64,000 bases of DNA from NCBI GenBank assembly GCA_902571915.1, contig CACGDY010000001.1, positions 62,001 through 126,000 on the forward strand, read 5' to 3'. The notes under the pieces were generated by a model. That model did no database searches. It had not been told where the DNA came from and was given only the letters and a program-made list of their open reading frames with translations. How positions within the stretch are numbered: the first letter of the stretch is position 1; each line of letters opens with the position of its first letter. The DNA is from an uncultured Pelagibacteraceae bacterium (lineage in GTDB: Bacteria > Pseudomonadota > Alphaproteobacteria > Pelagibacterales > Pelagibacteraceae). Shown here one piece after another: positions 9,436-20,764 of the stretch. The position numbers and the translations under genes are program-made.

Positions 9436-10854
9436 TTAGCCAATTTGAGAATCTTTAAATTTCGTAAATCTTTCCTCAAATTCTAATGTTATTTTCCCAA
9501 TAGGACCATGTCTTTGTTTACCAATGATTATTTCAGCTAAATGAGCAACTTCGTTCATCTTAGCTTGCCACTCTGCATGTTCTACTGTGGCCTCTCTAGG
9601 CTCTTTCCTTTGTAGATAATAACCCTCTCTATAAACAAACATCACTACATCTGCGTCTTGTTCAATAGAGCCCGATTCTCTTAAGTCTGACAATTGAGGT
9701 TTATGATCGTCTCTTTGCTCTACTTGTCTTGATAACTGGGATAAAGCAACAACTGGTACAGATAATTCTTTTGCAATTGCTTTTAATCCTTGCGTAATTT
9801 GAGAAATTTCTTGAACTCGACCGTCTTTGTTATTTGTTGTTCCTTTCATAAGCTGAATATAATCAATTATAATCATATCTAATCCATTTAACCTCTTAAT
9901 TCTTCTAGCTCTGTTGCTCATTGCAGCAATACTTATCGCTGGTGTTTCATCAATATAAAGTGGAAGTTCAGAAATATTTTTTGATGTTTCTATGAATTTA
10001 TCAAATTGTTCATCTGATATTTTTCCTCTTCTAATATCATTTGAACCGATTCTTGATTGCTCTGAAAGAATTCTTGTTGATAATTGCTCAGAGGACATTT
10101 CTAAAGAAAAAAATGCGATTGATGATTTTCGACGACTTTCAAGCAAACTTTTTGCTGCATTAAATGCAATATTTGTAGCTAATGAAGTTTTTCCCATCGA
10201 AGGTCTCCCAGCAATAATAATCAAATCTGATTTGTGAAGGCCTCCTAATTTATCATCTAAGTCTCTGAGACCAGTGGGCACTCCTACAATTCCTTCCTCA
10301 TTTTTATAAGCTGCTGATGCCATCTCAATTGTTTGTTTAACTGCATCATCAAATTTTATAAGTGCTGAATTGAATGAACCTTTTTCAGCTAAATCAAATA
10401 GTAATTTTTCTGAATTTTCTATTATGTTTTGACCATTTGTTTCCAAGTCATTTATCTTTGCACTGTCAATAGTTAGTTCAGAAATTTTAATTAACTCCCT
10501 TCTTACAAACATATCATAAATTATTTTTGAGTATTCAATTGCTTGTCTTGTAGAAGTTGAAAATTTTGTAATTTTTACGAGATAATCAGGAATATTAATT
10601 TCATCTTTATCATCTTTAAAATGATTTTTTAAAGTTATAGGGTTTGCTAACATCCCTTTATAAATAAGACTTTCTATTGCATTGAAAATTTTTTGATGCA
10701 TTGGATCATAAAAATTTACGTTTGAAATAATAGTATTTATTTCATCAAATATTTCATTAGCGACTAATATTGATCCTATTACTGCTTGCTCAGCCTCTAT
10801 ATTATTAGGAAGTTCTTTGAATTTATTTTGTATTAAATTTAAGTTATTTTCCAC
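9436..10854 (-). CDS. dnaB: Replicative DNA helicase
   Basis: GRPSMGKTSLATNIA Walker A, FFSLEMSSEQL, DYIQLM, SQLSRQVE. Confidence 0.98.
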   Translation of the reverse strand: MENNLNLIQNKFKELPNNIEAEQAVIGSILVANEIFDEINTIISNVNFYDPMHQKIFNAIESLIYKGMLANPITLKNHFKDDKDEINIPDYLVKITKFSTSTRQAIEYSKIIYDMFVRRELIKISELTIDSAKINDLETNGQNIIENSEKLLFDLAEKGSFNSALIKFDDAVKQTIEMASAAYKNEEGIVGVPTGLRDLDDKLGGLHKSDLIIIAGRPSMGKTSLATNIAFNAAKSLLESRRKSSIAFFSLEMSSEQLSTRILSEQSRIGSNDIRRGKISDEQFDKFIETSKNISELPLYIDETPAISIAAMSNRARRIKRLNGLDMIIIDYIQLMKGTTNNKDGRVQEISQITQGLKAIAKELSVPVVALSQLSRQVEQRDDHKPQLSDLRESGSIEQDADVVMFVYREGYYLQRKEPREATVEHAEWQAKMNEVAHLAEIIIGKQRHGPIGKITLEFEERFTKFKDSQIG

Positions 10855-10922
10855 AAAAATTATCTTATATAATTATTTTTTAATTAGTATTATTAAAATT
10901 AATTGGGGAAAAAATTGTATAA

Positions 10923-11381
10923 TTAATTTGAGATTTCTGTTGACACAACCTCGATTATAATTTCTGCATCAACTTCTGAGTGCAAAGAAATTTTCACGTT
11001 AAATTTGCCAATAGATCTTATTTCTTTGATTGGTTGAATCATTGATGGTTTAATTTCAAGCTTATCAATTTCCTTGATTAATTTTGAAATTTCAGTTGGT
11101 TTTACTGATCCATATAATTCATTATTTTCAGTAGAGAGTTTTTTTATTATATATGTTTTTTTGTTTATCTTTTCTGAAAGTTTTTTCGCATTAGATTTTT
11201 TTTCATTATCTTTTTTTGATAACTCAGCTTTAATTTTTTCGACTTGGGAGATATTTTCTTTAGAGGCATACAAAGCTTTTTTGTTAGCAATCAAAAAATT
11301 TCTTGCAAATCCTCTTTTTACCTGAATTATTTCGCCAATAGATCCTATTTTTTTTATATTTTCTAGTAATATAACTTTCAT
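10923..11381 (-). CDS. rplI: 50S ribosomal protein L9
   Basis: MKVILLENIKKIGSIGEIIQVKRGFARNFLI N-terminal L9 signature. Confidence 0.97.
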   Translation of the reverse strand: MKVILLENIKKIGSIGEIIQVKRGFARNFLIANKKALYASKENISQVEKIKAELSKKDNEKKSNAKKLSEKINKKTYIIKKLSTENNELYGSVKPTEISKLIKEIDKLEIKPSMIQPIKEIRSIGKFNVKISLHSEVDAEIIIEVVSTEISN

Positions 11382-11383
11382 TT

Positions 11384-11656
11384 CTAAATTAATGCTAAAT
11401 TTCTTGCTCTTTTAATTGATAAAGATAACTCTCTTTGTTTTTTTTGACTCACATTTGTTATTCTTGAAGGTAAAATTTTTCCATTTTCTGAGGTGTATTT
11501 CTTCAATAATTTAATGTTCTTATAGTCAATTTTTGGTGCTCCTTTTACAGACAAGGGACAACTTTTTTTAAATTTATATTTATTTGGTTGAAAAATACTT
11601 AATTTAGCAAAATTGCTTTGTTTGTTTTTTTTATTTCCACTTTGTCTTTTAGGCAT
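11384..11656 (-). CDS. rpsR: 30S ribosomal protein S18
   Basis: [48 protein letters not shown]; start reassigned to the MPKRQ methionine. Confidence 0.95.
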   Translation of the reverse strand: MPKRQSGNKKNKQSNFAKLSIFQPNKYKFKKSCPLSVKGAPKIDYKNIKLLKKYTSENGKILPSRITNVSQKKQRELSLSIKRARNLALI

Positions 11657-11664
11657 ATTTAATT

Positions 11665-12009
11665 TCAAGCTAATTTTTTTTCGCTCTCATCTTTCTTATT
11701 AAAATAATTTGTTTTTAAATCGAAATCTTTGACTTTCACAGTTAAATATCTTAACAATTTTTTATCAATTGCTTCGTTTTTTTCTAATTCATTTATTACA
11801 TTTCCATTACACTTAATTTTAAAGTGAATATAACTGCCTTTCTTATTTTTTTTTATTAGGTAAGATAAATTTAGTAATCCCCAATTTTCTGTTTTCACAA
11901 CTTCACCATTGTTTTTTTCAACTATATTAGAGTATTTCTCCGTAATTTGTTTGATGTCGCTTGGCGAAGCATCTTGTCTTGCAATGATAGTATGTTCGTA
12001 TAAATTCAT
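11665..12009 (-). CDS. rpsF: 30S ribosomal protein S6
   Basis: [13 protein letters not shown]...[17 protein letters not shown]...; upstream of rpsR. Confidence 0.96.
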   Translation of the reverse strand: MNLYEHTIIARQDASPSDIKQITEKYSNIVEKNNGEVVKTENWGLLNLSYLIKKNKKGSYIHFKIKCNGNVINELEKNEAIDKKLLRYLTVKVKDFDLKTNYFNKKDESEKKLA

Positions 12010-12094
12010 TTAAGTTCTTTAATAAAAAATGAGGATATACTATTATAAATCTTCAATTACAATAGCAAATTAACAAAAAAAAAGGTTTTTTTAT

Positions 12095-13021
12095 ATGTTT
12101 TCAGTAGTCTTTCCTGGGCAAGGATCTCAAATAGTCGGAATGGGAAAAGAGTTTTTCGACAAATTTAACTCTGTAAAAAGATTATTTGAAGAGGCGGATG
12201 ACACATTGAAGTTTTCACTTTCAAGTATTGTTTTGGAAGGTCCAAAAGATGAATTAGATTTAACTGCAAATACCCAACCTGCAATTTTTTTAATTAGTTA
12301 TTCAATATTTGACACAATAATAAATAAATTTAATATTAATTTGAAGCAGGCTAAATATTTTGCTGGTCATTCATTAGGAGAATATTCGGCGTTATCTTCT
12401 GCAGGATATCTTAATTTTTCAGATACAATAAAACTTTTGAGAAAAAGAGGGGAAGCCATGCAAAATGCTGTACCCAAAGGAGAGGGAGGAATGGTAGCCG
12501 TATTAGGGACGAATGTAGAAAAAATTGAGAATATTTTATTTGAAAATAAAAATGAGTTTAAAGTTCAAATTGCGAATGATAACTCAGATGGTCAAATAGT
12601 TTGTAGTGGAAAAACAAATGATCTTAATAAGTTTATTGAAATTCTTAAAAAGGAAAATATAAAAAATATAAGGTTATCTGTGAGTGCACCTTTTCATAGT
12701 TTTTTAATGAAAAATGCTACAGAAATAATGAAAATAGAATTAGAAAAAACAAAATTTTCAAATGTTGATTTAAAATTAGTTTCTAATGTAACAGCTAAGG
12801 AAATAACAAATAAAGAAGAACTTAAAAAATTATTGATAGATCAAATTGAAAGCAGAGTTAGATGGAGAGAGAGTATTTTAAATATTATTCAAAGTGGTGT
12901 TAATCAATTTATTGAGATTGGTCCCGGAAAAGTTTTATCAGGCTTAATCAAACGGATAGATAAAAATATAAAAATAAATACCATAAATACTGAGAATGAT
13001 ATAAAAGACTTAAAGATATGA
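12095..13021 (+). CDS. fabD: Malonyl-CoA-ACP transacylase
   Basis: VFPGQGSQIVGMG, GHSLGEYSAL, APFHSFLM. Confidence 0.97.
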   Translation: MFSVVFPGQGSQIVGMGKEFFDKFNSVKRLFEEADDTLKFSLSSIVLEGPKDELDLTANTQPAIFLISYSIFDTIINKFNINLKQAKYFAGHSLGEYSALSSAGYLNFSDTIKLLRKRGEAMQNAVPKGEGGMVAVLGTNVEKIENILFENKNEFKVQIANDNSDGQIVCSGKTNDLNKFIEILKKENIKNIRLSVSAPFHSFLMKNATEIMKIELEKTKFSNVDLKLVSNVTAKEITNKEELKKLLIDQIESRVRWRESILNIIQSGVNQFIEIGPGKVLSGLIKRIDKNIKINTINTENDIKDLKI

Positions 13022-13755
13022 GTATATTAAAAAATAAAAATATTATAGTTACAGGTGCTTCAGGTGGAATTGGTAATTCGATTATTGAAAAACTTGTTGA
13101 AAATGGTGGTAATATTTTGGCTTCAGGCACTAAACAAAATAAACTTGATGAATTAAAGTCCAAATTTTTGAATCTAAAGATATTAAGATTTGATATCTCA
13201 GAAAGTGATAAGATTGAAGAATTTGTGAACCAGGCAACAAAAGATTTAGGTGGAAGTCTAGACTGTATTATAAATAATGCTGGTATAACTAATGACAATT
13301 TAGCTATTAGAATGACATTAGAAGAATGGAAAAAAGTCATAGATATCAATTTAACATCAACTTTTTTATTATCTAAATTTGCTATAAAGAAAATGTTAAA
13401 AAATAAATCTGGAAAAATTATTAATATTACATCTGTAGTAGGACATACAGGTAATTTAGGGCAAAGTAATTACACTGCATCTAAAGCAGGTATAGTTGCA
13501 ATGTCAAAAACCTTAGCGATTGAATATGCGAAAAAAAATATTAATATAAATTGCATATCTCCTGGCTTTATTCAAACCCCTATGACTGAAAAATTAGATG
13601 AAAAACATAAAGAAATTATTATATCGAAAATTCCTTCTGGAAAATTGGGCAAAGCCGATGATGTAGCAAATGCTGTAATATTTTTGGCTTCTAATCAGTC
13701 AGATTATATTAATGGAGAGACTTTACATGTGAATGGGGGCATGTATATGGCTTGA
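13018..13755 (+). CDS. fabG: 3-oxoacyl-ACP reductase
   Basis: TGASGGIG, NNAGITNDN, YTASKAG, C-terminal GGMYMA. Confidence 0.97.
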   Translation: MSILKNKNIIVTGASGGIGNSIIEKLVENGGNILASGTKQNKLDELKSKFLNLKILRFDISESDKIEEFVNQATKDLGGSLDCIINNAGITNDNLAIRMTLEEWKKVIDINLTSTFLLSKFAIKKMLKNKSGKIINITSVVGHTGNLGQSNYTASKAGIVAMSKTLAIEYAKKNININCISPGFIQTPMTEKLDEKHKEIIISKIPSGKLGKADDVANAVIFLASNQSDYINGETLHVNGGMYMA

Positions 13756-13804
13756 CAAAATATGTTTTTAAATTAATAACAATTTATAACCAAAAAGGAA
13801 CAAT

Positions 13805-14044
13805 ATGTCAGAAGATGTTTCAAGCAAAGTAAAAAAAATAGTTGCAGACCACCTTGGAATTGACGAAGCTAAAGTTACTGAAGAGTCTAGTTTCATTGAT
13901 GATTTAGGTGCTGACAGTTTAGATACAGTTGAATTAGTAATGGCTTTTGAGGAAGAATTCGGTTCCGAAATTTCTGATAGTGAAGCAGAAAAGATTTTAA
14001 CTGTGGGTGATGCTGTTAAATTTATTGAAGGAAAAGCAAATTAA
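13805..14044 (+). CDS. acpP: Acyl carrier protein
   Basis: [22 protein letters not shown] phosphopantetheine motif. Confidence 0.98.
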   Translation: MSEDVSSKVKKIVADHLGIDEAKVTEESSFIDDLGADSLDTVELVMAFEEEFGSEISDSEAEKILTVGDAVKFIEGKAN

Positions 14045-14050
14045 TATTTA

Positions 14051-14683
14051 ATGCCCATAGATAATGATGGGATAATGGTAATTTTGTCCTCTCCTTCAGG
14101 AGCTGGAAAGACCACTTTGGTAAATCTTCTATCTAAAACAAAAAACTTTGAAGTATCAATAAGTCATACTACTCGAAAACCTAGGCAAAACGAAGTACCA
14201 GATAAAGATTATTATTTTGTCGATGAGGAAAAGTTTAAAAGATTAATCAAAAATGAGGAGTTTTTAGAATATGCAAAAGTTTTTAATAATTTTTATGGCA
14301 CAACTAGAACACCTGTAATCGATAAACTTAGTAAAGGTAAAAATGTTCTTTTTGATATTGATTGGCAAGGAGCAGATCAAATAAAAAATAAAAAATTAGA
14401 CTACAAACTTATTACTTTTTTTATTTTACCACCAAGTAGAAAAGTGCTTTTTGACAGGTTATCAAATCGAGATATGAAGGATAAATTAATTGTAGAGGAA
14501 AGAATGAAACAGTTTGGTAGAGACGTTTTACATTGGATTAATTATGATTATGTTGTTGTCAATGAAACATTGGATGATTGTTTCTCTAAAATATTCAATT
14601 TAATTCAAGCAGAAATTAATAATGGATCTAAAGATTATGATCCGGAATTTATTCGAAAACATGTTGAAAAGTTAACTCTTTAA
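14051..14683 (+). CDS. gmk: Guanylate kinase
   Basis: [29 protein letters not shown]. Confidence 0.97.
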   Translation: MPIDNDGIMVILSSPSGAGKTTLVNLLSKTKNFEVSISHTTRKPRQNEVPDKDYYFVDEEKFKRLIKNEEFLEYAKVFNNFYGTTRTPVIDKLSKGKNVLFDIDWQGADQIKNKKLDYKLITFFILPPSRKVLFDRLSNRDMKDKLIVEERMKQFGRDVLHWINYDYVVVNETLDDCFSKIFNLIQAEINNGSKDYDPEFIRKHVEKLTL

Positions 14684-15460
14684 ATTTTCATATTCTATTG
14701 CTAATTTATAGTAGGTCTGAAAATCTAAATTCTGTGGCCTCAAATTTAGATCTATTTTTAGCTTTTTTAAAATATCGACATTGTTTGAGAAGAGAATTTT
14801 ATAAGGTTTTTTAATCATTTTTCTACGTTGGTTAAAAAAAATCCTTGTAATCTTTTCTAAGTTTATAGGATTCTTAATTTTTAAATAATCTTCTTTTGGA
14901 GTAAAAAATAGTAAAGAACTGTCTATCTTTGGTTTAGGTAAAAAACTATTTGGTTTTATATCAATTATTTTTTTTATCTTAAGTTTCCAATTTGCTAAAA
15001 TTGATATCCTTCCATAGTTTGATGAATTATAATTAGATAAAATTCTTTCAGCAACTTCCTTTTGAAACATCAAAACTAAATTTTTGAACCAAATCTTTTC
15101 ATCTTTCAAGTTTAAAATCCATTTACATAAAATTTCAGTAGAAATATTATAAGGGAGATTTCCAAATACGACTAATTCATCTTGAGAAATCTTATTCTCA
15201 TCAATTTTTAATATATCGTCATTGATTATATTTATTTCTTTATCAAAATTTTTTTTCAACAATGAAGCTAGCTGATTATCTTTTTCTACAACAAATAATT
15301 TTTTTGGTTTTTTTTTGATTAAAGAGGATGTCAAGTTACCTGTTCCAGGGCCAATCTCTAGTACAGTTTTATTATTAATATCAATAACATTACATATAAT
15401 ATCAATAATATTCTTATCAATTAGAAAGTTTTGACCTAAACTTTTTTTTGCAATTATCAT
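14672..15460 (-). CDS. rsmA: 16S rRNA dimethyladenosine transferase
   Basis: [29 protein letters not shown]. Confidence 0.96.
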   Translation of the reverse strand: MIIAKKSLGQNFLIDKNIIDIICNVIDINNKTVLEIGPGTGNLTSSLIKKKPKKLFVVEKDNQLASLLKKNFDKEINIINDDILKIDENKISQDELVVFGNLPYNISTEILCKWILNLKDEKIWFKNLVLMFQKEVAERILSNYNSSNYGRISILANWKLKIKKIIDIKPNSFLPKPKIDSSLLFFTPKEDYLKIKNPINLEKITRIFFNQRRKMIKKPYKILFSNNVDILKKLKIDLNLRPQNLDFQTYYKLAIEYENLKS

Positions 15461-16401
15461 TTTTCATCTAAAAATTTAATTGTTTTAATTAAACTTGTAG
15501 GATTCGATTTATTTTTATTTAACATCAATATATTTGGACCATGGTCAGGTGATATTCGAAAAAAAGGTAGTCCCAATGTTATATTAAAGGCGTCATATTC
15601 TTTTAAAGTTTTTAAAGGAGAAATTACTTGATCATGGTAAATTCCAATTATTACATTAAATTTTTTCCTATTTTGTTTGAGAAAGATTGTATCTGCAGGA
15701 AAAGGGCCATCTACTTTATAACCTAAATTTTTAAGGGATAATACTGCCGGACCTACTATTTTAGTGTCTTCGTTAACCTTTAAAATACTTTCACAGTGAG
15801 GATTCATTCCTGTAATTGCAATTTTTGGTTTAAAATTGAAATTTTTTTTATAAAAAGTATTAATTAACTCAACTTTTTCTTTGATTAATTTTTTGCTTAA
15901 TCTTTTATGTACTAATTTTAAGGGTAAATGTGTTGTAATGGGACACACTGACAATTCTTTATTGTAAATTAGCATTGCAACCTTTTTAATTTTAAATCTT
16001 TTTGCAATATATTCTGTGATACCTAAAAATTTTTTATTCAAAAAATCAGTTTTCGTTATTGGTCCATTAACAAATTTATTTGTAAAACCTGTCTTTAAAA
16101 TTTTACATGAAATATCAAAACATTCTTTTAAATATTTTTTTTTATGACCTAAATTATACGGGATATTAATTAAATTGATTTTATTATTGTTAAGTTTATT
16201 TTTTTCTAGGTTTTGAGAGTTTATAAATCTAATTTTTTTTGAAAATTTGAATTTTCTCATTTCATTTTTTAAAATAATTTTTGATGCTACTAAAATTAAT
16301 GGGCTTTTTAATTTTTTTTCTTTTTTTAAAAATTTAAAAAATATTTCAAAAAAAATACTTTTTGGATCTCCTGCTAAAATTAAAATTGGTTTATTTCTCA
16401 T
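15457..16401 (-). CDS. pdxA: 4-hydroxythreonine-4-phosphate dehydrogenase
   Basis: AGDPKSI, NGPITK, GMNPHCE, YHDQVISPLK, SPDHGPNI. Confidence 0.93.
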   Translation of the reverse strand: MRNKPILILAGDPKSIFFEIFFKFLKKEKKLKSPLILVASKIILKNEMRKFKFSKKIRFINSQNLEKNKLNNNKINLINIPYNLGHKKKYLKECFDISCKILKTGFTNKFVNGPITKTDFLNKKFLGITEYIAKRFKIKKVAMLIYNKELSVCPITTHLPLKLVHKRLSKKLIKEKVELINTFYKKNFNFKPKIAITGMNPHCESILKVNEDTKIVGPAVLSLKNLGYKVDGPFPADTIFLKQNRKKFNVIIGIYHDQVISPLKTLKEYDAFNITLGLPFFRISPDHGPNILMLNKNKSNPTSLIKTIKFLDEK

Positions 16402-17317
16402 TTATAGAATAATTTAATCTTGCTTTGTTAAAAAATATTCTTGAAAATTGATTTAATTGTTTGTTAGTCTCAAATTTGATCATTTTTTTAGTCTCCTCAT
16501 TTTTATCTACCTCTATAGCAATCTCTTTGATATCCTCAATTTTTAAAATTAAATAATTGTTTCCAATGTTTATTATATCTGTAAAATCTCCTTTTGATTT
16601 TTCATTTAATTTATTAAAGATTTGTTCAGAAAGATTGGTTTGACTTATCCATCCTATTTTTCCACCAAATTTAGCACTATCAGAAATACTATAAATGTTA
16701 GCAGTATTATTAAAACCTATTTCTTTAATACTAAGATTTATTTTATTTATTAGTGATTGCAATTCATCCTCTTTTTTTTTTTCAAAAACAATTTCAGATA
16801 AAAGATATTCAGTTTTAGTTTCATTACTTAATTTATTTATTTTTGAAGAAATTTCAGCTTTATCGATTTTTACCAGATTGTTATATTTGAGATATATTAA
16901 TTCATTCCATAAAACTTCAATTTTAATTTTTTCCTTTATTTCATTTAATGAATAAATTTTTTTTTCCTTTAAAAAAATTTCAAATTCTTTTTCATCAGTA
17001 TAATTTAGTCTAGTGTAAATATTTTTTAGATAATCATCTACGAATGGATTTTCATCGTTAAAGTTAATTTTTTTACTTATTTCGGCTTTTTTTATTATTT
17101 CATTTATTAAAGAATTTTTTGCTAAGTCTAATATTTTTTTTTTTTCCAAATTATTTAGATTTGGATTAAAAATTTTTAAATATTCACTCTCTTTTTCAAT
17201 ATCTAGGTTAGTTATTATTTTATCATTAATCATCACAGATATAAAAACACTTTTAGAAAAACCGAAAACTGTAAAGTTAAATAAAAATAATGATATAAAA
17301 AATATTTTTTTGATCAT
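16391..17317 (-). CDS. surA: SurA-like periplasmic chaperone / peptidyl-prolyl isomerase
   Basis: Signal peptide, parvulin-like YLLSEIVF...KFGGKIGWISQTNLSEQIF; position between pdxA and lptD. Confidence 0.8.
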   Translation of the reverse strand: MIKKIFFISLFLFNFTVFGFSKSVFISVMINDKIITNLDIEKESEYLKIFNPNLNNLEKKKILDLAKNSLINEIIKKAEISKKINFNDENPFVDDYLKNIYTRLNYTDEKEFEIFLKEKKIYSLNEIKEKIKIEVLWNELIYLKYNNLVKIDKAEISSKINKLSNETKTEYLLSEIVFEKKKEDELQSLINKINLSIKEIGFNNTANIYSISDSAKFGGKIGWISQTNLSEQIFNKLNEKSKGDFTDIINIGNNYLILKIEDIKEIAIEVDKNEETKKMIKFETNKQLNQFSRIFFNKARLNYSINEK

Positions 17318-19695
17318 TAGTTTTTAATTGGGGCACTACTTGCTCCGAATGGAATAATTGTCAATTTAAAGTAAATACTTTCTTCAGGTGTAATATCACT
17401 ATCTTCATAATAATCTTTGTTATATTCAATTGAAGCTGCTAGACAATCATTTTTATATTGGTACATTAAATTATAGTATTCTGTTAAATCGGTTTTTTTA
17501 TTTATCCTTGTTGAAAATAGAAGATTATTACTATCATTTATTACGTATTGAGTAGTATTTTTTAAATATGAATTCTCATCTGATGTATTGTTTTCGTTTA
17601 AATAATCAAAAGTAGTAACAAAATTATTCAAACTTATTTCTGTAATAAAATTTTCATATGTTACGTCTTTTGCGTTATTTTTAAAAGAATTTTTATATGT
17701 TGTTTTTAAAATTTCATTAGGACTATATTCAATTTCTGAGAAAAAATTAGAAGTCTTTAAACCCACTTGATTATTTGTAGGTAAGTCATCGTTTTCTTTT
17801 AATCTTATATTATTTGCCAATTTTAAAGACAAAATTTGTCTTGAGTTGTCTTTATCTATAATTGTAAAATCATTACCGTAAGCTAAGGAAATACCACCCT
17901 CTAACGTATCATTTGATGCAACTCTATCAAGATTGAAAAGATTATTTACATCTAAACGATTTGTATCACTTTTTAAATTTTTTGTGTCATTGGGTGCTAT
18001 TTTTAAGGATATTTTTGGTTTCAATACGTTTTGTTGGTTATCCATCTCTTTGATAAGAGGAAAAGAAGAATTAAATTGAAATAATCCTGACAGATAATAG
18101 TTTTCATTTTCTTTATAATTTTTGGAATTTTGAGAGTCTGAATTAACATTCTTTATTATAAAATCATAGTTATTATAAAAACCTAAGTTTGTAATTTTAG
18201 GATTTGAATTAAAAATTAAATTATTAATATTTATTTTTTCAAATATATTTGTTTGATAATTTTTTATTAGATTACTTGAATTGAAATTAAATTCTCCATC
18301 AAGATCTGAATTGTTTACTATTTTTTTTGAAATATCTAATTTTGGTAGAATAAATTCATATCTATCACTCTTGTCTTTATCGAGGGACTCGTAGGCTATA
18401 AATTCTGTATCTATTGATAAATCTTCCTTTGATAATTCTATTTGAAAATTATTTTCTAGAACATCATAACTATTTATTATTGGAGAGTTTATTTTATTAG
18501 CCTTGAGATAAGTATCGTTAGAGGTTTTTTCTAATTTAAAATTTAATAAGCTATTATCAAAATTTAAAAAATCAAATTTTTTTGAGAAATTATAAAAAAA
18601 ATGATTTTTTGATCCAGCATCTTTTTCTTTGAAAACACTAAAATCTGAAATAAGACTAGAGTCAGAGTTTTCTTGACGATACTCAGATTGTAATAAAATT
18701 TTATTATCAGAATAAAGTCTAGGAGTAAAAGTAATATCTTTATTAGAACTTATTACATGAAAATAAGGTAAACTTAAAAAATTATCTGCATTTGGAGAAC
18801 TTTTTAAAGTTGGTATTAAAAAACCAGATTTTCTTTTTACGGTTGGATCTGGATGAAAAAATTTAGGAAAATAAACAACTGGCTTGTCGTACACTTTCAG
18901 CCAAGCATTCTTATAACTTATTGTTTGAGTTTTTTTATCGTGCAATATTTCCTCAGCAGATAATTCCCACGGAGGACAATCGTCTCTTTTTTTACAAGTT
19001 GTAAACACACCTTTTTTAATGATAGATTTTTGGTTCTCATATGAAATACTCCTACCTTTGAGTCTTGGTTCATTTTCCTTATTAAAAGATTTATTATTTA
19101 AATTAACAATTATATCTTTACCAAAAAGCTTTTCACTTTGTATATTGATATAAGCAAGATCTACAAAAAAATTGTTATTTTCTGTATCTTTAAAATTTGC
19201 TTTTTTGATTTTTAGTATATTTTTTTTAGTATCATAACTAAATGATTTTGTTTCAAAAATATTTTTAAATTTATCTTTTAAAATTGAATCATCTGGGGAT
19301 TGTATTATCCCTTGATCTTTATTAAATATTATTCGTTTCGAATTAATTTCTAACTCTTTGTCTGTATCAATAATTTTCACATTACCTGATGCAGTTATGA
19401 TCGAATTGTTTTTGTCTAATTCTATTTGATCAAAATTTATAACTAAATTATCAGATTTAATTAAAGCTGAACCTGAAAAAGCTTTTAGAAAATCGATTTC
19501 ATTAAAATATTCAAATTTCTTAGCTTTAATTTCTATATTGTTATCATTAGAATAAGCAGTCCCGTCTGTAGCTATGATTTTATTTTCATCATTAACAATA
19601 TCTATTTTTGATGTTTCGAACCTATAATTCTCTGCAAAAGATAAATTTTCAAAAAATGTAAATAGTATTATTAAAAAATATAAATTATTTTTCAT
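17317..19695 (-). CDS. lptD: LPS-assembly protein LptD
   Basis: OstA-like N-terminus, PVVYFPKFFHPDPTVKRKSGFLIPTL signature. Confidence 0.93.
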   Translation of the reverse strand: MKNNLYFLIILFTFFENLSFAENYRFETSKIDIVNDENKIIATDGTAYSNDNNIEIKAKKFEYFNEIDFLKAFSGSALIKSDNLVINFDQIELDKNNSIITASGNVKIIDTDKELEINSKRIIFNKDQGIIQSPDDSILKDKFKNIFETKSFSYDTKKNILKIKKANFKDTENNNFFVDLAYINIQSEKLFGKDIIVNLNNKSFNKENEPRLKGRSISYENQKSIIKKGVFTTCKKRDDCPPWELSAEEILHDKKTQTISYKNAWLKVYDKPVVYFPKFFHPDPTVKRKSGFLIPTLKSSPNADNFLSLPYFHVISSNKDITFTPRLYSDNKILLQSEYRQENSDSSLISDFSVFKEKDAGSKNHFFYNFSKKFDFLNFDNSLLNFKLEKTSNDTYLKANKINSPIINSYDVLENNFQIELSKEDLSIDTEFIAYESLDKDKSDRYEFILPKLDISKKIVNNSDLDGEFNFNSSNLIKNYQTNIFEKININNLIFNSNPKITNLGFYNNYDFIIKNVNSDSQNSKNYKENENYYLSGLFQFNSSFPLIKEMDNQQNVLKPKISLKIAPNDTKNLKSDTNRLDVNNLFNLDRVASNDTLEGGISLAYGNDFTIIDKDNSRQILSLKLANNIRLKENDDLPTNNQVGLKTSNFFSEIEYSPNEILKTTYKNSFKNNAKDVTYENFITEISLNNFVTTFDYLNENNTSDENSYLKNTTQYVINDSNNLLFSTRINKKTDLTEYYNLMYQYKNDCLAASIEYNKDYYEDSDITPEESIYFKLTIIPFGASSAPIKN

Positions 19696-20764
19696 TTATC
19701 CTTATTAAACCTATGATTGAAATAAGTGAAATAAATAAAATTGGATAAAAAATTGAGGCTATTATTGGTATTTTTCCGTTATTTCCTAGTGAAGAAAACA
19801 AAAAAATCACATAATAGATAATAACTGACATAAGAATACCTAATAATGCATGAAAAAAAATTGATTTATCCTTTCTAAAATTAAACATTATGATGGACGA
19901 TAGGATAGTTAACACTCCATAGAATAATGGGGTTGAAGATAGTCTTAAAAGATGAATTACAATTTCATCAGATGAGTAGCCTAGATTTTCGTAGTCTTCT
20001 TTAAGATCAAAGAGTTCTAATAAATTTAAAGTAGAAATGTTTGAAAACATACTGTTTATCTTTTCGTTATCAAAATTAGTTTGATAAAAAATATTATCGT
20101 TTTTTTTTTCAGAAATATTATTTATTGTAATAATTGGTTTTTCAATAATCCATTTTTTTTGAGATATATCAACTTTATTTGATTGAATGACTCTATTGAT
20201 CTGAAAATTTTTTCCAAATTCATTAATTGTGACATTTATCAAAAAATTTTTTTCAATAAAATTTGCTTTTACAATTAATGTTTTATTTTTGATTTCATCT
20301 TTTAACCAGAGTCCACTGTCGGTTACCACTGCTAAATATTTATTATCATTCGAAAATTTATTTTTTATGTCAGTGTAAAAGAATTTTAATTTTGAAGCAG
20401 CGTTATAATATAGTAATACAGTCAATACACCAATTGATATTGAAGTTATAAATAAGATTTTGATAATTTTAAGATTACTTAATCCGTTTGTTTTTAATAA
20501 AATTAATTCATCCTTTTTAAATAAATCATAAAATAAAAATTGAGTGGAGATTAAAAAAATAAATGGGAAAATTTCAAAAAGCGTTATTGGGGAACTTAAA
20601 AGAGTTAAAAAGTATGGATAAATAAATTTTGCATCTATACCCTTAAAAAAAGAGATTTCCTCTAAGATACTTAGAATTATTGTCAAGGCAAAAAAAATTA
20701 AACTTATAACAAAAAACTTTGCTATAAAATTTTTGATAATATATTTTTCGTAAGTTTTAAACAT
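19685..20764 (-). CDS. lptG: LPS export permease LptG
   Basis: YjgP/YjgQ family topology; pairs with lptF. Confidence 0.85.
   Translation of the reverse strand: MFKTYEKYIIKNFIAKFFVISLIFFALTIILSILEEISFFKGIDAKFIYPYFLTLLSSPITLFEIFPFIFLISTQFLFYDLFKKDELILLKTNGLSNLKIIKILFITSISIGVLTVLLYYNAASKLKFFYTDIKNKFSNDNKYLAVVTDSGLWLKDEIKNKTLIVKANFIEKNFLINVTINEFGKNFQINRVIQSNKVDISQKKWIIEKPIITINNISEKKNDNIFYQTNFDNEKINSMFSNISTLNLLELFDLKEDYENLGYSSDEIVIHLLRLSSTPLFYGVLTILSSIIMFNFRKDKSIFFHALLGILMSVIIYYVIFLFSSLGNNGKIPIIASIFYPILFISLISIIGLIRINEK

Noticed and set aside
12010-12094. Possible S6:S18 leader RNA upstream of rpsF
   Set aside because: The 85-bp gap shows no convincing hairpin with the conserved bulge.
12948-13349. 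133-aa minus ORF overlapping fabD/fabG
   Set aside because: Antisense of strongly supported FabD/FabG.
17100-17160. Homopolymer T/A tracts here and elsewhere as possible recoding sites or sequencing frameshifts
   Set aside because: Reading frames stay open across them; such tracts are expected in an AT-rich genome.
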